Shown here: positions 26,397-35,188 of the stretch, in pieces
Position numbering within the stretch: position 1 is the stretch's first letter
How the letters are laid out: each line of letters opens with the position of its first letter
Assembly: GCA_021298315.1 (NCBI GenBank)
Contig: JAJTFC010000018.1
Location: forward strand, 1-40,567
Length of the DNA: 40,567 nucleotides
DNA from: Planctomycetaceae bacterium
GTDB taxonomy: Bacteria; Planctomycetota; Planctomycetia; Pirellulales; Pirellulaceae
Direction of reading: 5' to 3'
Position numbers and translations under genes: made by a program
Notes under the pieces: model-generated
What the model was told of the DNA's origin: nothing
What the model saw: the letters and a program-made list of their open reading frames with translations, nothing else
The model's database searches: none

Positions 26397-27275
26397 TTAG
26401 TTTTTATCTGCGGTTTCGATCCGAGCAACCGGTTCGATGTACTCGCGCATGTATTCGATGATCGCTTGGGTTAGCACGTCGGCCGTTTTGCTCCGATCCT
26501 CTTTGTCTCGATACTCGGAACCGAACTCCAATTGGATTGCATCGAGCCCACTTGGGCGGTGGCTTCCATGCGTCTGAACGATGTACCCACCGGTGAAACC
26601 CGATTGCTCCTTGCCATCGGCTGGATAGGGATACACTTGCCATCCAAGCCGGTTTAGCATGCCGAAAAAACTTTGGTCGCCCGTATGGGCCGATTCGCCA
26701 AAGCGCTCTTTGAGCCGAGCAACGGTCTTGCCATTGCCCGTCCCCCGATAAACGGTTTTGCTACTCGAGCCTTGGCCATGGATGTCCAATAGTAATCCCG
26801 TGCGATACTTCTGAAGAACTTCCTGGCAGTAACGCTGTAAGTTACCGTGGTACCGTTGGTAAACCGGTGCCGCATCGGAATCTTCGTAGGCGATCTCCGA
26901 GGGGCGATTTGGATCCAGGTATTTGCGATGGGCTTTGCTGACGACCATATAAGGTTTCTTGCCGGTTTGCTTCTCCAATGCTTGCGCCACCGCCAAGGCA
27001 AGTTCTGAGGTTCCACCATCGCGACCGGTAAAAAATCCAGAGGGGCCCGTGGCCATGCCTTGGCCTTGACGAACATCCACTCCAGCGATCTTGAGTGTGC
27101 CTCCATGGGGTGCGGAAAGAACTATCGGCAAGGTTCCTTTAGAGACCATTACCAATTCCTCGATATCATCGCTCTCCATCACCTTAGGCGCCGATTTGGT
27201 CTCCTGGCTATATGCTGTCGGCACTATCGAGATCGTCAGCCAGATACCGATTGCTAACAAAACCAAAACGCGCAT
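26397..27275 (-). CDS. exported N-formylglutamate amidohydrolase-like protein
   Basis: 292 residues from ATG 27275, chosen because AGGT lies eight bases upstream and the protein then opens with a signal peptide (MRVLVLLAIGIWLTISI, cleavage near AYSQ). The mature part has blocks of the N-formylglutamate amidohydrolase family: SAPHGG, GRDGGTSELA, VVSKAHRKYLDPNR, LLLDIHGQG, and a final IQLEFGS. Classical members are cytosolic zinc hydrolases of histidine breakdown; a signal peptide argues for a different, extracytoplasmic amide substrate. It is the last gene of deaD-sua5-this gene, 44 bases after the Sua5 stop, and converges on ftsH with 25 bases between stops. Its function should be taken as hydrolase of unknown substrate. 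Confidence 0.75.
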   Translation of the reverse strand: MRVLVLLAIGIWLTISIVPTAYSQETKSAPKVMESDDIEELVMVSKGTLPIVLSAPHGGTLKIAGVDVRQGQGMATGPSGFFTGRDGGTSELALAVAQALEKQTGKKPYMVVSKAHRKYLDPNRPSEIAYEDSDAAPVYQRYHGNLQRYCQEVLQKYRTGLLLDIHGQGSSSKTVYRGTGNGKTVARLKERFGESAHTGDQSFFGMLNRLGWQVYPYPADGKEQSGFTGGYIVQTHGSHRPSGLDAIQLEFGSEYRDKEDRSKTADVLTQAIIEYMREYIEPVARIETADKN

Positions 27276-27319
27276 GTTTTCGACCTGCAACTTATGGACT
27301 CAAACTCATTGACTCAAAT

Positions 27320-28300
27320 TCATTCTGCGGCGCGCTGGAGCCTATCCATAATCGCTCGACCAAGCCCCAGGTGAGGAACCCGCTGACAGTATATCCGATC
27401 AAGTCCGAGACGATCGCAATGGCGAAAAAACTCAAACAATTCGCTCGCATATTCCTCCTGCGATGCGCAGAGACGCACCGTGGCTTGAGGGAAGCGATTT
27501 TTCAATCTGGTCTCGATTAAATCCCTATGCTCCGCCTCGGACAGTCCGATCATGCCGCAGCGCTGCGAACTTGGATTGAGTTCAAAAAGATCCTCGACGA
27601 GTTGCACTTTGGCTTGCGGTTGGTAATGCCGATGCCGGGTGCCAGGGGATCGGACTTGGAGTTCAGAGCTCCCTGAGGCAACCTCGCCACATGCAGAAGC
27701 GATCATTTCCTGGGTGATTGCCCCATGCCTTAAAATGATCGGCTCGGTGCCGGTCGCATCGACCACGGTGCTTTCAAGTCCGATGCGCGTCGGGCCGCCA
27801 CAAACAATTGCATCGATTCGGCCATCTAGATCCGCAAGCACCGATTCCCAGGTTGTCGCCGAAGGCCGACCCGAACAATTCGCACTAGGTGCTACGATCG
27901 GTCTGTTGGCAAGTCGGATCAGTTCTCTGGCTGTGGCATGCTCGGGCATTCTGACGGCAACCGTATCGAGACCTGCGGTAACGATGTTTGGAACTTGGGA
28001 CTTCCTACGTACCACGATCGTCAGTGGCCCGGGCCAAAATCGCTCGATTAAACGTTTCGCAAGAAAAGATATGTCGCTTGCGATCTCGTCAAGCTGAGCG
28101 ATCGAAGCTATATGGACGATCAGAGGGTTGTCTGATGGACGTCCTTTTGCCAAAAAAATTTTCTCGACAGCTTGGGCGTTTAAAGCATCGGCGCCAAGCC
28201 CGTAAACGGTTTCAGTTGGGAATGCTACCGTTTTACCCGTGCGCAGAAAATCTGCGGCAATTTGAAGTTGGTCGGTAGCGATGCGCAGAGTTTCTTGCAT
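27320..28300 (-). CDS. tsaC: L-threonylcarbamoyladenylate synthase, Sua5 type
   Basis: Makes threonylcarbamoyl-AMP from threonine, bicarbonate and ATP for the t6A37 modification of ANN-decoding tRNAs. The 326-residue protein has the YrdC domain (about 1-210) with TVYGLG, KGRPSDNPL, FWPGPLT, VAVRMPEH and SANCSGRPSATT, then the Sua5-specific linker SPGTRHRHYQP and a C-terminal Rossmann-like domain (about 230-326). The length matches Sua5/YwlC rather than the short TsaC. It starts 30 bases after the deaD stop, so it is probably co-transcribed. All expected motifs are intact. Confidence 0.94.
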   Translation of the reverse strand: MQETLRIATDQLQIAADFLRTGKTVAFPTETVYGLGADALNAQAVEKIFLAKGRPSDNPLIVHIASIAQLDEIASDISFLAKRLIERFWPGPLTIVVRRKSQVPNIVTAGLDTVAVRMPEHATARELIRLANRPIVAPSANCSGRPSATTWESVLADLDGRIDAIVCGGPTRIGLESTVVDATGTEPIILRHGAITQEMIASACGEVASGSSELQVRSPGTRHRHYQPQAKVQLVEDLFELNPSSQRCGMIGLSEAEHRDLIETRLKNRFPQATVRLCASQEEYASELFEFFRHCDRLGLDRIYCQRVPHLGLGRAIMDRLQRAAE

Positions 28301-28330
28301 CTTCGCACGTGGGTCTATTTCAAGATTTAC

Positions 28331-30562
28331 TTATCGATCATTCCTGCGTTCCCACTTGGGCTTTCCACCGAATCCCTGTTGCTTATCCTTGTGGAATCCT
28401 TCCGGTCGCGGCCTTCGAGCATATCCACCGCGTGAACCTTGCCCCATATTCGATCGGCTATCAAAGTTTGGATGGTCGCTGAGTTTCGAGATACGCAATT
28501 GCCGGCCAAGCACCCAAGCTCTTCCGATCACCTTGAATACGTCTCGCGACATTCCCGATGGCAGATCGACGGTGCTAAAGTCGTGTTCGATTCGGATATG
28601 TCCGATATGGGCTGGATCTAAACCGATTTCGTTGACGATTGCTCCAACGATATTTCCTGGCTTGACGCCATGGATTCGGCCAACTTCAACTCGGAATGTT
28701 TCGTTAGGGCCTTGGTGTGCATCGCCGCCCCTTCGGTCAGAGCGATCGAAGCGTGGTGCTCGCTCGGGTCGATCCGATCGATCGTTTCGGGGCTTTCGAT
28801 TGAGGAGCCGTTCTGGAAGTTCATGGATGAAGAAGGGGCGATCACCGTGCATCATTGCGGCTAACCCAGCGATGACGCGAAGGGGATCGAGTTGTTTGTC
28901 TGTGACAGTTTGCGAAACGAGTTGTTCAAAGGTGGCGAAGAGTTCGGGATTGGATTTACCCCCGGCGGCTTGCGCAAGCTTTTCTTTGAATTTTTCGACC
29001 CGAGCCGAGTTGATATCCTTGGCTGTTGGCAGGGACATCGGCTCGATCGAGTCCCCGGCGGCTCGATCGATCTCCCTTAGGAATCCTCGTTGTTTCGGGG
29101 CCACAAAAACAATCGCATGTCCTTTGCGTCCAGCTCTTCCGGTGCGTCCGATTCGATGCACATAGGCTTCTGAGTCGCCGGGTAGATCATAGTTGATCAC
29201 ATGGGTGATGCGTTGGACATCGAGTCCTCGGGCAGCAACATCGGTGGCTACGAGGATATTGAAGACACCTTCTTTAAGTTGCTCGACGGTTCGTTCGCGT
29301 TGGTTTTGGGCGATATCACCGTTGAGAGCAGCGGCGGCATACCCACGCTCACGCAGATAATCGGCGACTTCGACCGTGGCCATTTTGGTTTTCACAAAAA
29401 TGATCATGCCATCGAAATCCTCAGCTTCGATGATTCTAGCGAGGGCTTCGAGTTTCATGCTCGGTTCGACGACCAAAAAACGCTGCCGTATGTTATCTGC
29501 AGTCTGCTGGCGAGAAGTGATCTTCACGACCTCAGGGGATTTGAGGTGTTTATTTGCAATGTGTCGGATCGGTTCGGGCATGGTTGCCGAAAACAGGGCG
29601 ATTTGTTTGTCCGAAGGGCACTGGTCGAGGATCCATTGAACATCGTCAACGAATCCCATTCGGAGCATCTCATCGGCTTCGTCTAGCACGAGAGTCTTGA
29701 GCGACTCGATCCTGAGTCTAGCTTCTCGCATATGATCCATGATTCGGCCTGGGGTACCGACGACGACATGAGCCCCACGCTTAAGAGCGTTGATTTGATT
29801 GACATAAGGGGCCCCGCCGTAGATCGGTGCAACGCGCAAACCCCGAAGGTGCTGCCCATACTTGAGGAATGACTCGGAGACTTGATTGGCCAACTCGCGA
29901 GTTGGGGTCAAGACCAAGACTTGGGTCTCAGGGATTTCGACATCGATGTTTGCAAGCAGAGGCAGAGCGAAGGCGGCTGTTTTTCCGGTGCCCGTTTGGG
30001 CTTGGCCCAGCACATCTCGGCCCTGAAGCATGGCTGGTATGGTGGACGCTTGGATGTCCGTTGGGGTTCGGTATCCGGAGGTTTCCAGCGCCGAGCAGAT
30101 CTCATCGGGAAGGGACAAATCGCGGAAGGTCAATCCGCCAGGAGTTTCTTCGGCTGGTTCCTCTGCTGGTTCCTCTATTTGTTGCTCTGCTACTTCTACT
30201 TCCTCAGCAAGTTCTTCTTCCTCACCAAGTTCTTCGACATATTCTTTCGCTTGGATTGCAGGTGGCTCGATTGCAGGAGGCTCGATTGCAGGAGTCACTT
30301 CTATCGACTTGGCGACGGGCTGATTCTCAAGGGCTAGCGCCTCGGAGGGTTCTTCTGGAGTCGGTGGTAGTGTTTGAGCGGCGGTTGGCTCCGAAGCAGA
30401 ATCAGGCTTTTGACCGACTGGCTGTGGGGCTTTGACTTTCTTCTTTTTGTCCTTCTTGGGTTTGGCGGGTGAAGCCACGACGTAGGGCAAATCGGCTAGG
30501 ATCGCCGCTGCCAATGCGTGTTCTTCGGAAATGTTTTCAAGTGCCTTGTCGGTTTTCTTCAT
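28331..30562 (-). CDS. deaD: DEAD-box RNA helicase with DbpA-type RNA-binding domain
   Basis: Cytoplasmic ATP-dependent RNA helicase of the CsdA/DeaD type, used in ribosome assembly and cold adaptation. I chose ATG 30562 (743 residues, MKKTDKALEN) because GGAAAG lies six bases upstream; the frame is open to 30622. An unusual acidic, Pro-rich linker (about 30-140) has short tandem repeats (EPPAI, EEPAE). The helicase core follows: AQTGTGKT (188-195), PTRELA, TPGR, DEAD (294-297), SAT and HRIGRTGRAGR (469-479). A charged Arg/Asp segment, a DbpA-like RNA-binding domain (about 623-695) and a basic Gly/Arg tail end the protein. It heads the minus-strand unit with sua5. Confidence 0.95.
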   Translation of the reverse strand: MKKTDKALENISEEHALAAAILADLPYVVASPAKPKKDKKKKVKAPQPVGQKPDSASEPTAAQTLPPTPEEPSEALALENQPVAKSIEVTPAIEPPAIEPPAIQAKEYVEELGEEEELAEEVEVAEQQIEEPAEEPAEETPGGLTFRDLSLPDEICSALETSGYRTPTDIQASTIPAMLQGRDVLGQAQTGTGKTAAFALPLLANIDVEIPETQVLVLTPTRELANQVSESFLKYGQHLRGLRVAPIYGGAPYVNQINALKRGAHVVVGTPGRIMDHMREARLRIESLKTLVLDEADEMLRMGFVDDVQWILDQCPSDKQIALFSATMPEPIRHIANKHLKSPEVVKITSRQQTADNIRQRFLVVEPSMKLEALARIIEAEDFDGMIIFVKTKMATVEVADYLRERGYAAAALNGDIAQNQRERTVEQLKEGVFNILVATDVAARGLDVQRITHVINYDLPGDSEAYVHRIGRTGRAGRKGHAIVFVAPKQRGFLREIDRAAGDSIEPMSLPTAKDINSARVEKFKEKLAQAAGGKSNPELFATFEQLVSQTVTDKQLDPLRVIAGLAAMMHGDRPFFIHELPERLLNRKPRNDRSDRPERAPRFDRSDRRGGDAHQGPNETFRVEVGRIHGVKPGNIVGAIVNEIGLDPAHIGHIRIEHDFSTVDLPSGMSRDVFKVIGRAWVLGRQLRISKLSDHPNFDSRSNMGQGSRGGYARRPRPEGFHKDKQQGFGGKPKWERRNDR

Positions 30563-30981
30563 CGCGTACTTTCCATTGAGCAGTTTGCGTGGATGCACAG
30601 ATGATCGCATGACGATCCGCAACCCAAGCGATAACCGCAGAGAATCGAGCAGTAAAATTCAATCACTTTCCAGGAGCTTTGGGGAGGAATCCCCCAAATC
30701 GCAAACGTCGGAAAGTGGGGCTCGAATAGATGGCTTGTCCATCGTTGGCCTAGAAGTAGCAAGGCCCAAGAACCATTGGCTTTCCAATCGTTTCACACAA
30801 AAGTGTTTCACAACGAAGCGAATCGTAGTGAGATAGCGGGGTTTGGGTAGGGCCAAGCAGCTTAAAATCCGAGAATTCTTAAAACCGATGGTCAGATTTA
30901 GCAAGCTTGCTATAAAAGAGGCGGTGGTTTTTCCTAATCATTTTCTTGACACAACCAAGCAATACGACAGGATCAGCAAGC
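30563..30981. other. divergent spacer between deaD and fumC with nested inverted repeats
   Basis: No gene is visible in these 419 bases. CACTTTCC (30664-30671) pairs perfectly with GGAAAGTG (30710-30717), and inside them TTTGGGG (30678-30684) pairs with CCCCAAA (30692-30698), giving a two-level hairpin about 100-150 bases upstream of deaD on its transcribed strand. On the fumC side a perfect 12-base palindrome AGCAAGCTTGCT (30900-30911) adjoins a -10-like TATAAA (30911-30916). No good -35 is visible for the latter. Confidence 0.45.
30664..30717 (-). promoter_or_regulatory. nested hairpin in the likely deaD leader
   Basis: An outer perfect 8-base-pair stem encloses an inner perfect 7-base-pair stem with a 7-base loop. 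It sits in the deaD leader if transcription starts upstream of 30717. Cold-regulated helicase genes often have structured leaders; that link is inferred. There is no T-run, so it is not a standard terminator. Confidence 0.3.
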
Positions 30982-32406
30982 ATGTCGAAATTTCGAACCG
31001 AAGTCGACTCGATGGGTGAAGTTCAAGTCCCTGCAGACGCCTATTACAGTGCTCAAACCCAGCGTGCGGTGGAGAATTTCCCAATTTCCGGATGGCATCT
31101 TCCAGTGGCGCTTATTCGAGCCATGGGCCGGGTCAAGCTGGCCTGTGCGACGGTCAACAACGATCTGGGTAAGCTGACGGGTACAGGGAAGAATCCTCTC
31201 GATGCCAAGCAGGTTCAAGCCATGTGTGCGGCTTGTCAGGAAATCATCGACGGCAAGATGGACGATCAGTTCCCGGTAGATGTTTTTCAGACCGGATCGG
31301 GTACATCGAGCAACATGAACATCAACGAAGTCATCTCGAATCGCGCCATCGAGATCTTGGGCGGAAATCGACTCGACAAAGTCAAACCGATTCATCCAAA
31401 CGATCACGTCAATATGGGTCAGAGCACCAACGATACCTTTCCAACAGCCATCCATGTCGCTGCGGCTTATGAGATCCATACCAAACTCATCCCGCAACTT
31501 GAGCGTTTCCATGCATCCTTGTCACAGAAGGCCAAGGATTGGGACAAGATCATCAAGATTGGGCGAACCCACTTGATGGATGCAACTCCGTTGCGATTGG
31601 GACAGGAATTCGGAGGGTTTGCAAGGCAGATAGCTCTTTCGATCGAAAGGGCCAAAGTCGCTGCCAAGGCAGTGTATGAATTGCCCGTGGGTGGGACTGC
31701 CGTCGGCAGTGGTATCAATACGCATCCGGAGTTTGGCAAGCGTGTTGGTCAAGCGTTGGCTAAGCAGACGGGGATTCCATTTGTAGAAGCAGCGGATCAT
31801 TTTGAAGCCAACGCGCAGCGCGACGGCTTGGTCGAATCCCATGGCCAGCTCAAGACGATCGCGATGAGCTTGTTCAACATCGCCAACAACATTCGATGGT
31901 TAGGATCCGGTCCCCGTTGCGGATTCTTTGAAGTCATCTTGCCGGATCGTCAGCCAGGTTCATCGATCATGCCTGGAAAGGTTAATCCCGTGATGTGCGA
32001 GAGCATGATGCAATTGACCGCCAGAGTCATTGGCAACGATGCAACGATGACCTTATCAGGTGCGGCCGGCGGGAATTTTCAGCTCAATATCATGATGCCT
32101 GTCATGGGGCATGCCATCCTAGAGAGCGTTCATTTGCTTTCCAATGGTATCAGTGCCTTCATTGAATTTTGCATGGATGGATTGGAAGCCAACCCGGTGG
32201 CTTGCGAAGCCAGTGTGGAACAAAGCTTGTCGATGGTCACGAGCCTAAATCCATATATTGGATATGAAAAGGCTGCTAAGTTAACCAAGGAAGCGTTCGC
32301 TTCGGGCAAGACAATCCGCGAGCTGTGCATCGAGCAAAACATCCTCGACAAGGATGTGTTGAGCAAGGCGCTGGATCCTTTTTCGATGACTGAGCCTCAA
32401 GGCTGA
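30982..32406 (+). CDS. fumC: fumarate hydratase, class II
   Basis: Iron-independent fumarase of the TCA cycle, fumarate to L-malate. I chose ATG 30982 (474 residues, MSKFRTEVDSMG) because AGGA lies nine bases upstream; the frame extends to a TTG at 30946. Family blocks are present: QTGSGTSSNMN, HPNDHVNMGQSTND, GRTHLMDATP and the signature GSSIMPGKVNP (326-336) with the catalytic serine. The C-terminal SLNPYIGYEKAA fits FumC rather than aspartase. It stands alone and converges on the next gene with a single base between the two stop codons, so both transcripts must end inside the other gene. Confidence 0.96.
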   Translation: MSKFRTEVDSMGEVQVPADAYYSAQTQRAVENFPISGWHLPVALIRAMGRVKLACATVNNDLGKLTGTGKNPLDAKQVQAMCAACQEIIDGKMDDQFPVDVFQTGSGTSSNMNINEVISNRAIEILGGNRLDKVKPIHPNDHVNMGQSTNDTFPTAIHVAAAYEIHTKLIPQLERFHASLSQKAKDWDKIIKIGRTHLMDATPLRLGQEFGGFARQIALSIERAKVAAKAVYELPVGGTAVGSGINTHPEFGKRVGQALAKQTGIPFVEAADHFEANAQRDGLVESHGQLKTIAMSLFNIANNIRWLGSGPRCGFFEVILPDRQPGSSIMPGKVNPVMCESMMQLTARVIGNDATMTLSGAAGGNFQLNIMMPVMGHAILESVHLLSNGISAFIEFCMDGLEANPVACEASVEQSLSMVTSLNPYIGYEKAAKLTKEAFASGKTIRELCIEQNILDKDVLSKALDPFSMTEPQG

Positions 32407-32407
32407 T

Positions 32408-33127
32408 TTAGGTTTCGAAATGGTTATCGTCGTGGAAACAGCGGTCGATACCTAGACGGTATTGGAAGGAGTCAAAGATTCCGATGTAGCGATCGGAACT
32501 GCTGTGGACGTGTTCGCCTTCGGTGATAAAACGCATCTCGTTGTCGGGATACACATCGTGTTTGATCAGGATTCTCTCGTAGATCTCCTGAGGTGAGCCG
32601 TAACAGATCAGCAGTTTGTGTTCGTCGAATTGGATCTCTTGCTTGCGCTTCGGATTGACTACGGCAATGCCTGTGCAACCGTCGTTCATGAGGATATCCT
32701 CGAACTCGTAGAGCAAGCTCGTGAGAACCGGCATATCGATATGTTCGCGGATATAGTCCTGATGTTCTCCCGTATCGCCATGGTGGCTCGTTTCGAGCAC
32801 GACGTTGACAACATCCCCAAGAGAGGAAACCAGATCGACGAATACGTCAAAGAGGCGTTCTCGGGATGCCGAGGCAAGGATAACGGGAATGCGATTCGTC
32901 GAGTCTGGATCGGTGTATTCGTCGTGCTTGAAACCTTGTCGAGGCACAATCTGCATATCGTACGAAGGACGAACCGCGTCGGTTAGTTCAAAGGAGCCAT
33001 AGCGAGCTCGCTCCATGTGAGCCTCAAGTTCGTCGGGTGTTAACGAGGCAAAGCTCGATGTTGGAGTCGATCGAGACTCATTGAAATTGCGTTTGATCTG
33101 ACCGGATCGAAAACCTGGGAAACCCAT
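32408..33127 (-). CDS. conserved-looking protein of unknown function
   Basis: 239 residues that I do not recognise. There is no signal peptide or membrane segment, so it is probably cytoplasmic. The first 35 residues are polar and Ser/Thr-rich. After that the protein alternates hydrophobic strands with acidic and His-rich stretches (ETSHHGDTGEHQDY, FITEGEHVHSSSDRY), and has the look of a compact alpha/beta fold. The His/Asp/Glu content would allow metal binding, but no known motif is clear. Coding support: a long frame with normal codon use, filling the space between fumC and the next operon. It starts from an ATG at 33127 that shares bases with a forward ATG (CATG, 33125-33128). Confidence 0.75.
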   Translation of the reverse strand: MGFPGFRSGQIKRNFNESRSTPTSSFASLTPDELEAHMERARYGSFELTDAVRPSYDMQIVPRQGFKHDEYTDPDSTNRIPVILASASRERLFDVFVDLVSSLGDVVNVVLETSHHGDTGEHQDYIREHIDMPVLTSLLYEFEDILMNDGCTGIAVVNPKRKQEIQFDEHKLLICYGSPQEIYERILIKHDVYPDNEMRFITEGEHVHSSSDRYIGIFDSFQYRLGIDRCFHDDNHFET

Positions 33128-33421
33128 GATGAATAAAGTTATGCGAGGAGGTTCTGTGCACGCGGCCGGCGAAATCTTGAACCGATCCGGCCCGGAATAT
33201 CCAAAAATAGGTCAGACTGGGCTGCAATGCACACAAACTCCGCAATTTCACCGGCTTTTCTCATCGCTAAAATCGTTACACTTGGAACTTAACGATCTGA
33301 GCCCATGGGAGTTGCTCTTCCGTAGTGGATTGCTAGGAACCGGAGATTCGATATCCCAAGTGTCGGTTTTGTGCGATGGATGTATCAACGGATCTAGGTC
33401 CCCCCTAGACGGGCGAAAATC
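33128..33421. promoter_or_regulatory. upstream region of the transglutaminase-like/GT/AsmA operon
   Basis: This 294-base spacer lies between a minus-strand gene and the operon beginning at 33422 and should hold both promoters. A perfect six-base inverted repeat TCTAGG/CCTAGA (33393-33398 and 33404-33409) ends 12 bases before the ATG and could mask the ribosome-binding region. An open frame (33126-33425) crosses the spacer, but its product looks like nothing known. Confidence 0.35.
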
Positions 33422-35188
33422 ATGACTAGCACCTGCACAAGGTTCTGTTTCCTAGGTTTGTTCCTAGCTGCGTTGATCGCAACGGGTTGCGATTATCGAT
33501 GGAGCGATGCAGATCGTGAACAAGCCAGACAGATGCTCCTCAAGGAGGTCGCTCTGCCTGGGCCTGGTAATTCTCCATCACCAGAGATCCCTACCGAGGA
33601 TGTTGTCGAGTCGAGTGCCTCGAAGGGGACCGAGCCTGCGAATATTCCTGCCGATCGGGATGGCGATCAAGGTGCGTCCAAGAGGATCCCATGGATTGAC
33701 GAAACTTCGCTGCCAAGTCTGCAGTGGGACATTGTCTATCTCGGGAATCGTCCGGTCGGATATACCCGCCGCAGTGTCGAGGTAGCCAAGGACGAAGATC
33801 TAAGGGATCTTGCGGACAGTGCCGTAGATGCCACAAGTCCGATCTTGCGCATCGAGGCCGAAAGTCGTGTTCGTATCCTTCGCAAGTCGGGAGAACCGAT
33901 CGATCAAACTGTTTTGCTAAGCACCCTCGAGCGCATTGATGGCGAACTTCTTGGGATCAGCGGCAGCATGGATACCGGAGTCGGCAAACGCCAATTCCGC
34001 GGATCGATTCATGAAAACACCTTTAAGATGGAATGGACCGAGGGGAAGATCGTTTCGACCAGCGTCGTTCCTTGGGAGACCAGTTACCGGGGGCCCTTTG
34101 CGATCGAACAGTCCTTACGACGCGAGCCGATGAAGCCCAAGGAGGTTCGCATGGTCACTTACTTGGACCCATTTCAGATGGCTTTTACTGAAAGTCGACT
34201 TGAAGCCATCACGGAAACAGAGACGGTTGATTTTGAGGGGCTTTATCAAAAGCGGCTCGAGATTGAGAACCGCTCGGTAACGCAGGGGAAAGCCTCCAAT
34301 GCGCTTTTGTGGAGCGATGCAGGTGGAGTGATTCGAAAGACCTATACTCCCGGGGTCGATCGACAAACCTTTGATTGCGATCCGATCACTGCCCGTTATG
34401 TGATTTCAAGAGAGGAATTTGACGCGTCGGTTTTTAAGGATCTGCCTCTGCTGGGTTCCTATCCCAAGGTTTCCGATTCAGGAACGGCATTTTTCCGAAT
34501 CGCTTCGCAACAACTCAGTCAGGACGGATCGGTAAGCGGTCGCACCAACCAGCGCGTCGTGCGAGTCAACGAGAAGGCTTGGGATGTCGAGGTAACGCAG
34601 ACTGGTGCGGGGATTGATCCCGATCAAGATCCGGTCGATGATTCGATGTTAGCTTCGACCGGTCTGATCGATTGGAAAGATCCCATCGTGCAGCGTTGGA
34701 TTCAGAGCCAAAAAGGAACTGAGTCAGACCCACAGCCATCGGGCGATGTGCAAACGGCCGAACATGCTAGGCGCCTTGCGGGCAGTGCCAGGAAGTGGAT
34801 TGCCGAGGGGATCGAAAGAGTGGGGCTGGATCGGAATTTGCAGTCGCCTGCCGCGACGCTCAGAGATCGCAAGGGGGATTGTATGGATCATGCGATTGCC
34901 TTGGTTGCCGTGCTCAGAAGCCTTCAGATCCCATCGAGGATTGCCATCGGGTTTAAAGCTGAACCATCAACGGTTCGACCGACGTTCCAGTTTTACTGCT
35001 GGGTCGAGTATCATGATTCCCTCCGATGGATTCCGATCGATTCGTTCATCGACTCCGACTCAGTCCCAGCGGATCGATTGAAGATTTCCGAATCGTCCAT
35101 GCCGTCGATCAACGCCTACGAACCATTCTTAAGTGCGATTCGGCTGCTGCCTGATGTTGAGATCTCTGCGAGGGGACGGAAACCTTGA
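33422..35188 (+). CDS. lipoprotein with transglutaminase-like domain, catalytic His replaced by Tyr
   Basis: 588 residues. The signal peptide ends in a lipobox-like ATGC with the lipidated cysteine at C23, so it is probably membrane-anchored outside the cytoplasm. Residues about 30-90 are a Pro/Ser/acidic linker. Residues about 100-400 are a beta-rich domain with strands such as VGYTRRSVEV. The C-terminal domain (about 450-570) is transglutaminase-like: C487 in RKGDCMDHA and D540 in WIPIDS match the catalytic Cys and Asp. The usual HxW motif reads YCW at 525-527, so the His is Tyr. Either the enzyme is inactive, a binding domain, or uses another His. It is the first gene of a three-gene overlapping operon. 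Confidence 0.85.
   Translation: MTSTCTRFCFLGLFLAALIATGCDYRWSDADREQARQMLLKEVALPGPGNSPSPEIPTEDVVESSASKGTEPANIPADRDGDQGASKRIPWIDETSLPSLQWDIVYLGNRPVGYTRRSVEVAKDEDLRDLADSAVDATSPILRIEAESRVRILRKSGEPIDQTVLLSTLERIDGELLGISGSMDTGVGKRQFRGSIHENTFKMEWTEGKIVSTSVVPWETSYRGPFAIEQSLRREPMKPKEVRMVTYLDPFQMAFTESRLEAITETETVDFEGLYQKRLEIENRSVTQGKASNALLWSDAGGVIRKTYTPGVDRQTFDCDPITARYVISREEFDASVFKDLPLLGSYPKVSDSGTAFFRIASQQLSQDGSVSGRTNQRVVRVNEKAWDVEVTQTGAGIDPDQDPVDDSMLASTGLIDWKDPIVQRWIQSQKGTESDPQPSGDVQTAEHARRLAGSARKWIAEGIERVGLDRNLQSPAATLRDRKGDCMDHAIALVAVLRSLQIPSRIAIGFKAEPSTVRPTFQFYCWVEYHDSLRWIPIDSFIDSDSVPADRLKISESSMPSINAYEPFLSAIRLLPDVEISARGRKP

Noticed and set aside
29869..30435. 188-residue forward frame opposite the deaD N-terminal part
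   Set aside because: It mirrors the repetitive acidic linker of deaD, is Arg/Leu-rich and lacks any family features.
30946..30951. TTGACA as a -35 element for fumC
   Set aside because: No -10-like hexamer lies 16-18 bases downstream, and the site is only 31 bases before the chosen start.
33126..33425. 99-residue open frame between the unknown gene and the lipoprotein gene
   Set aside because: It spans the expected promoter region, has no recognisable features or credible context, and its start shares bases with the opposite gene's start.
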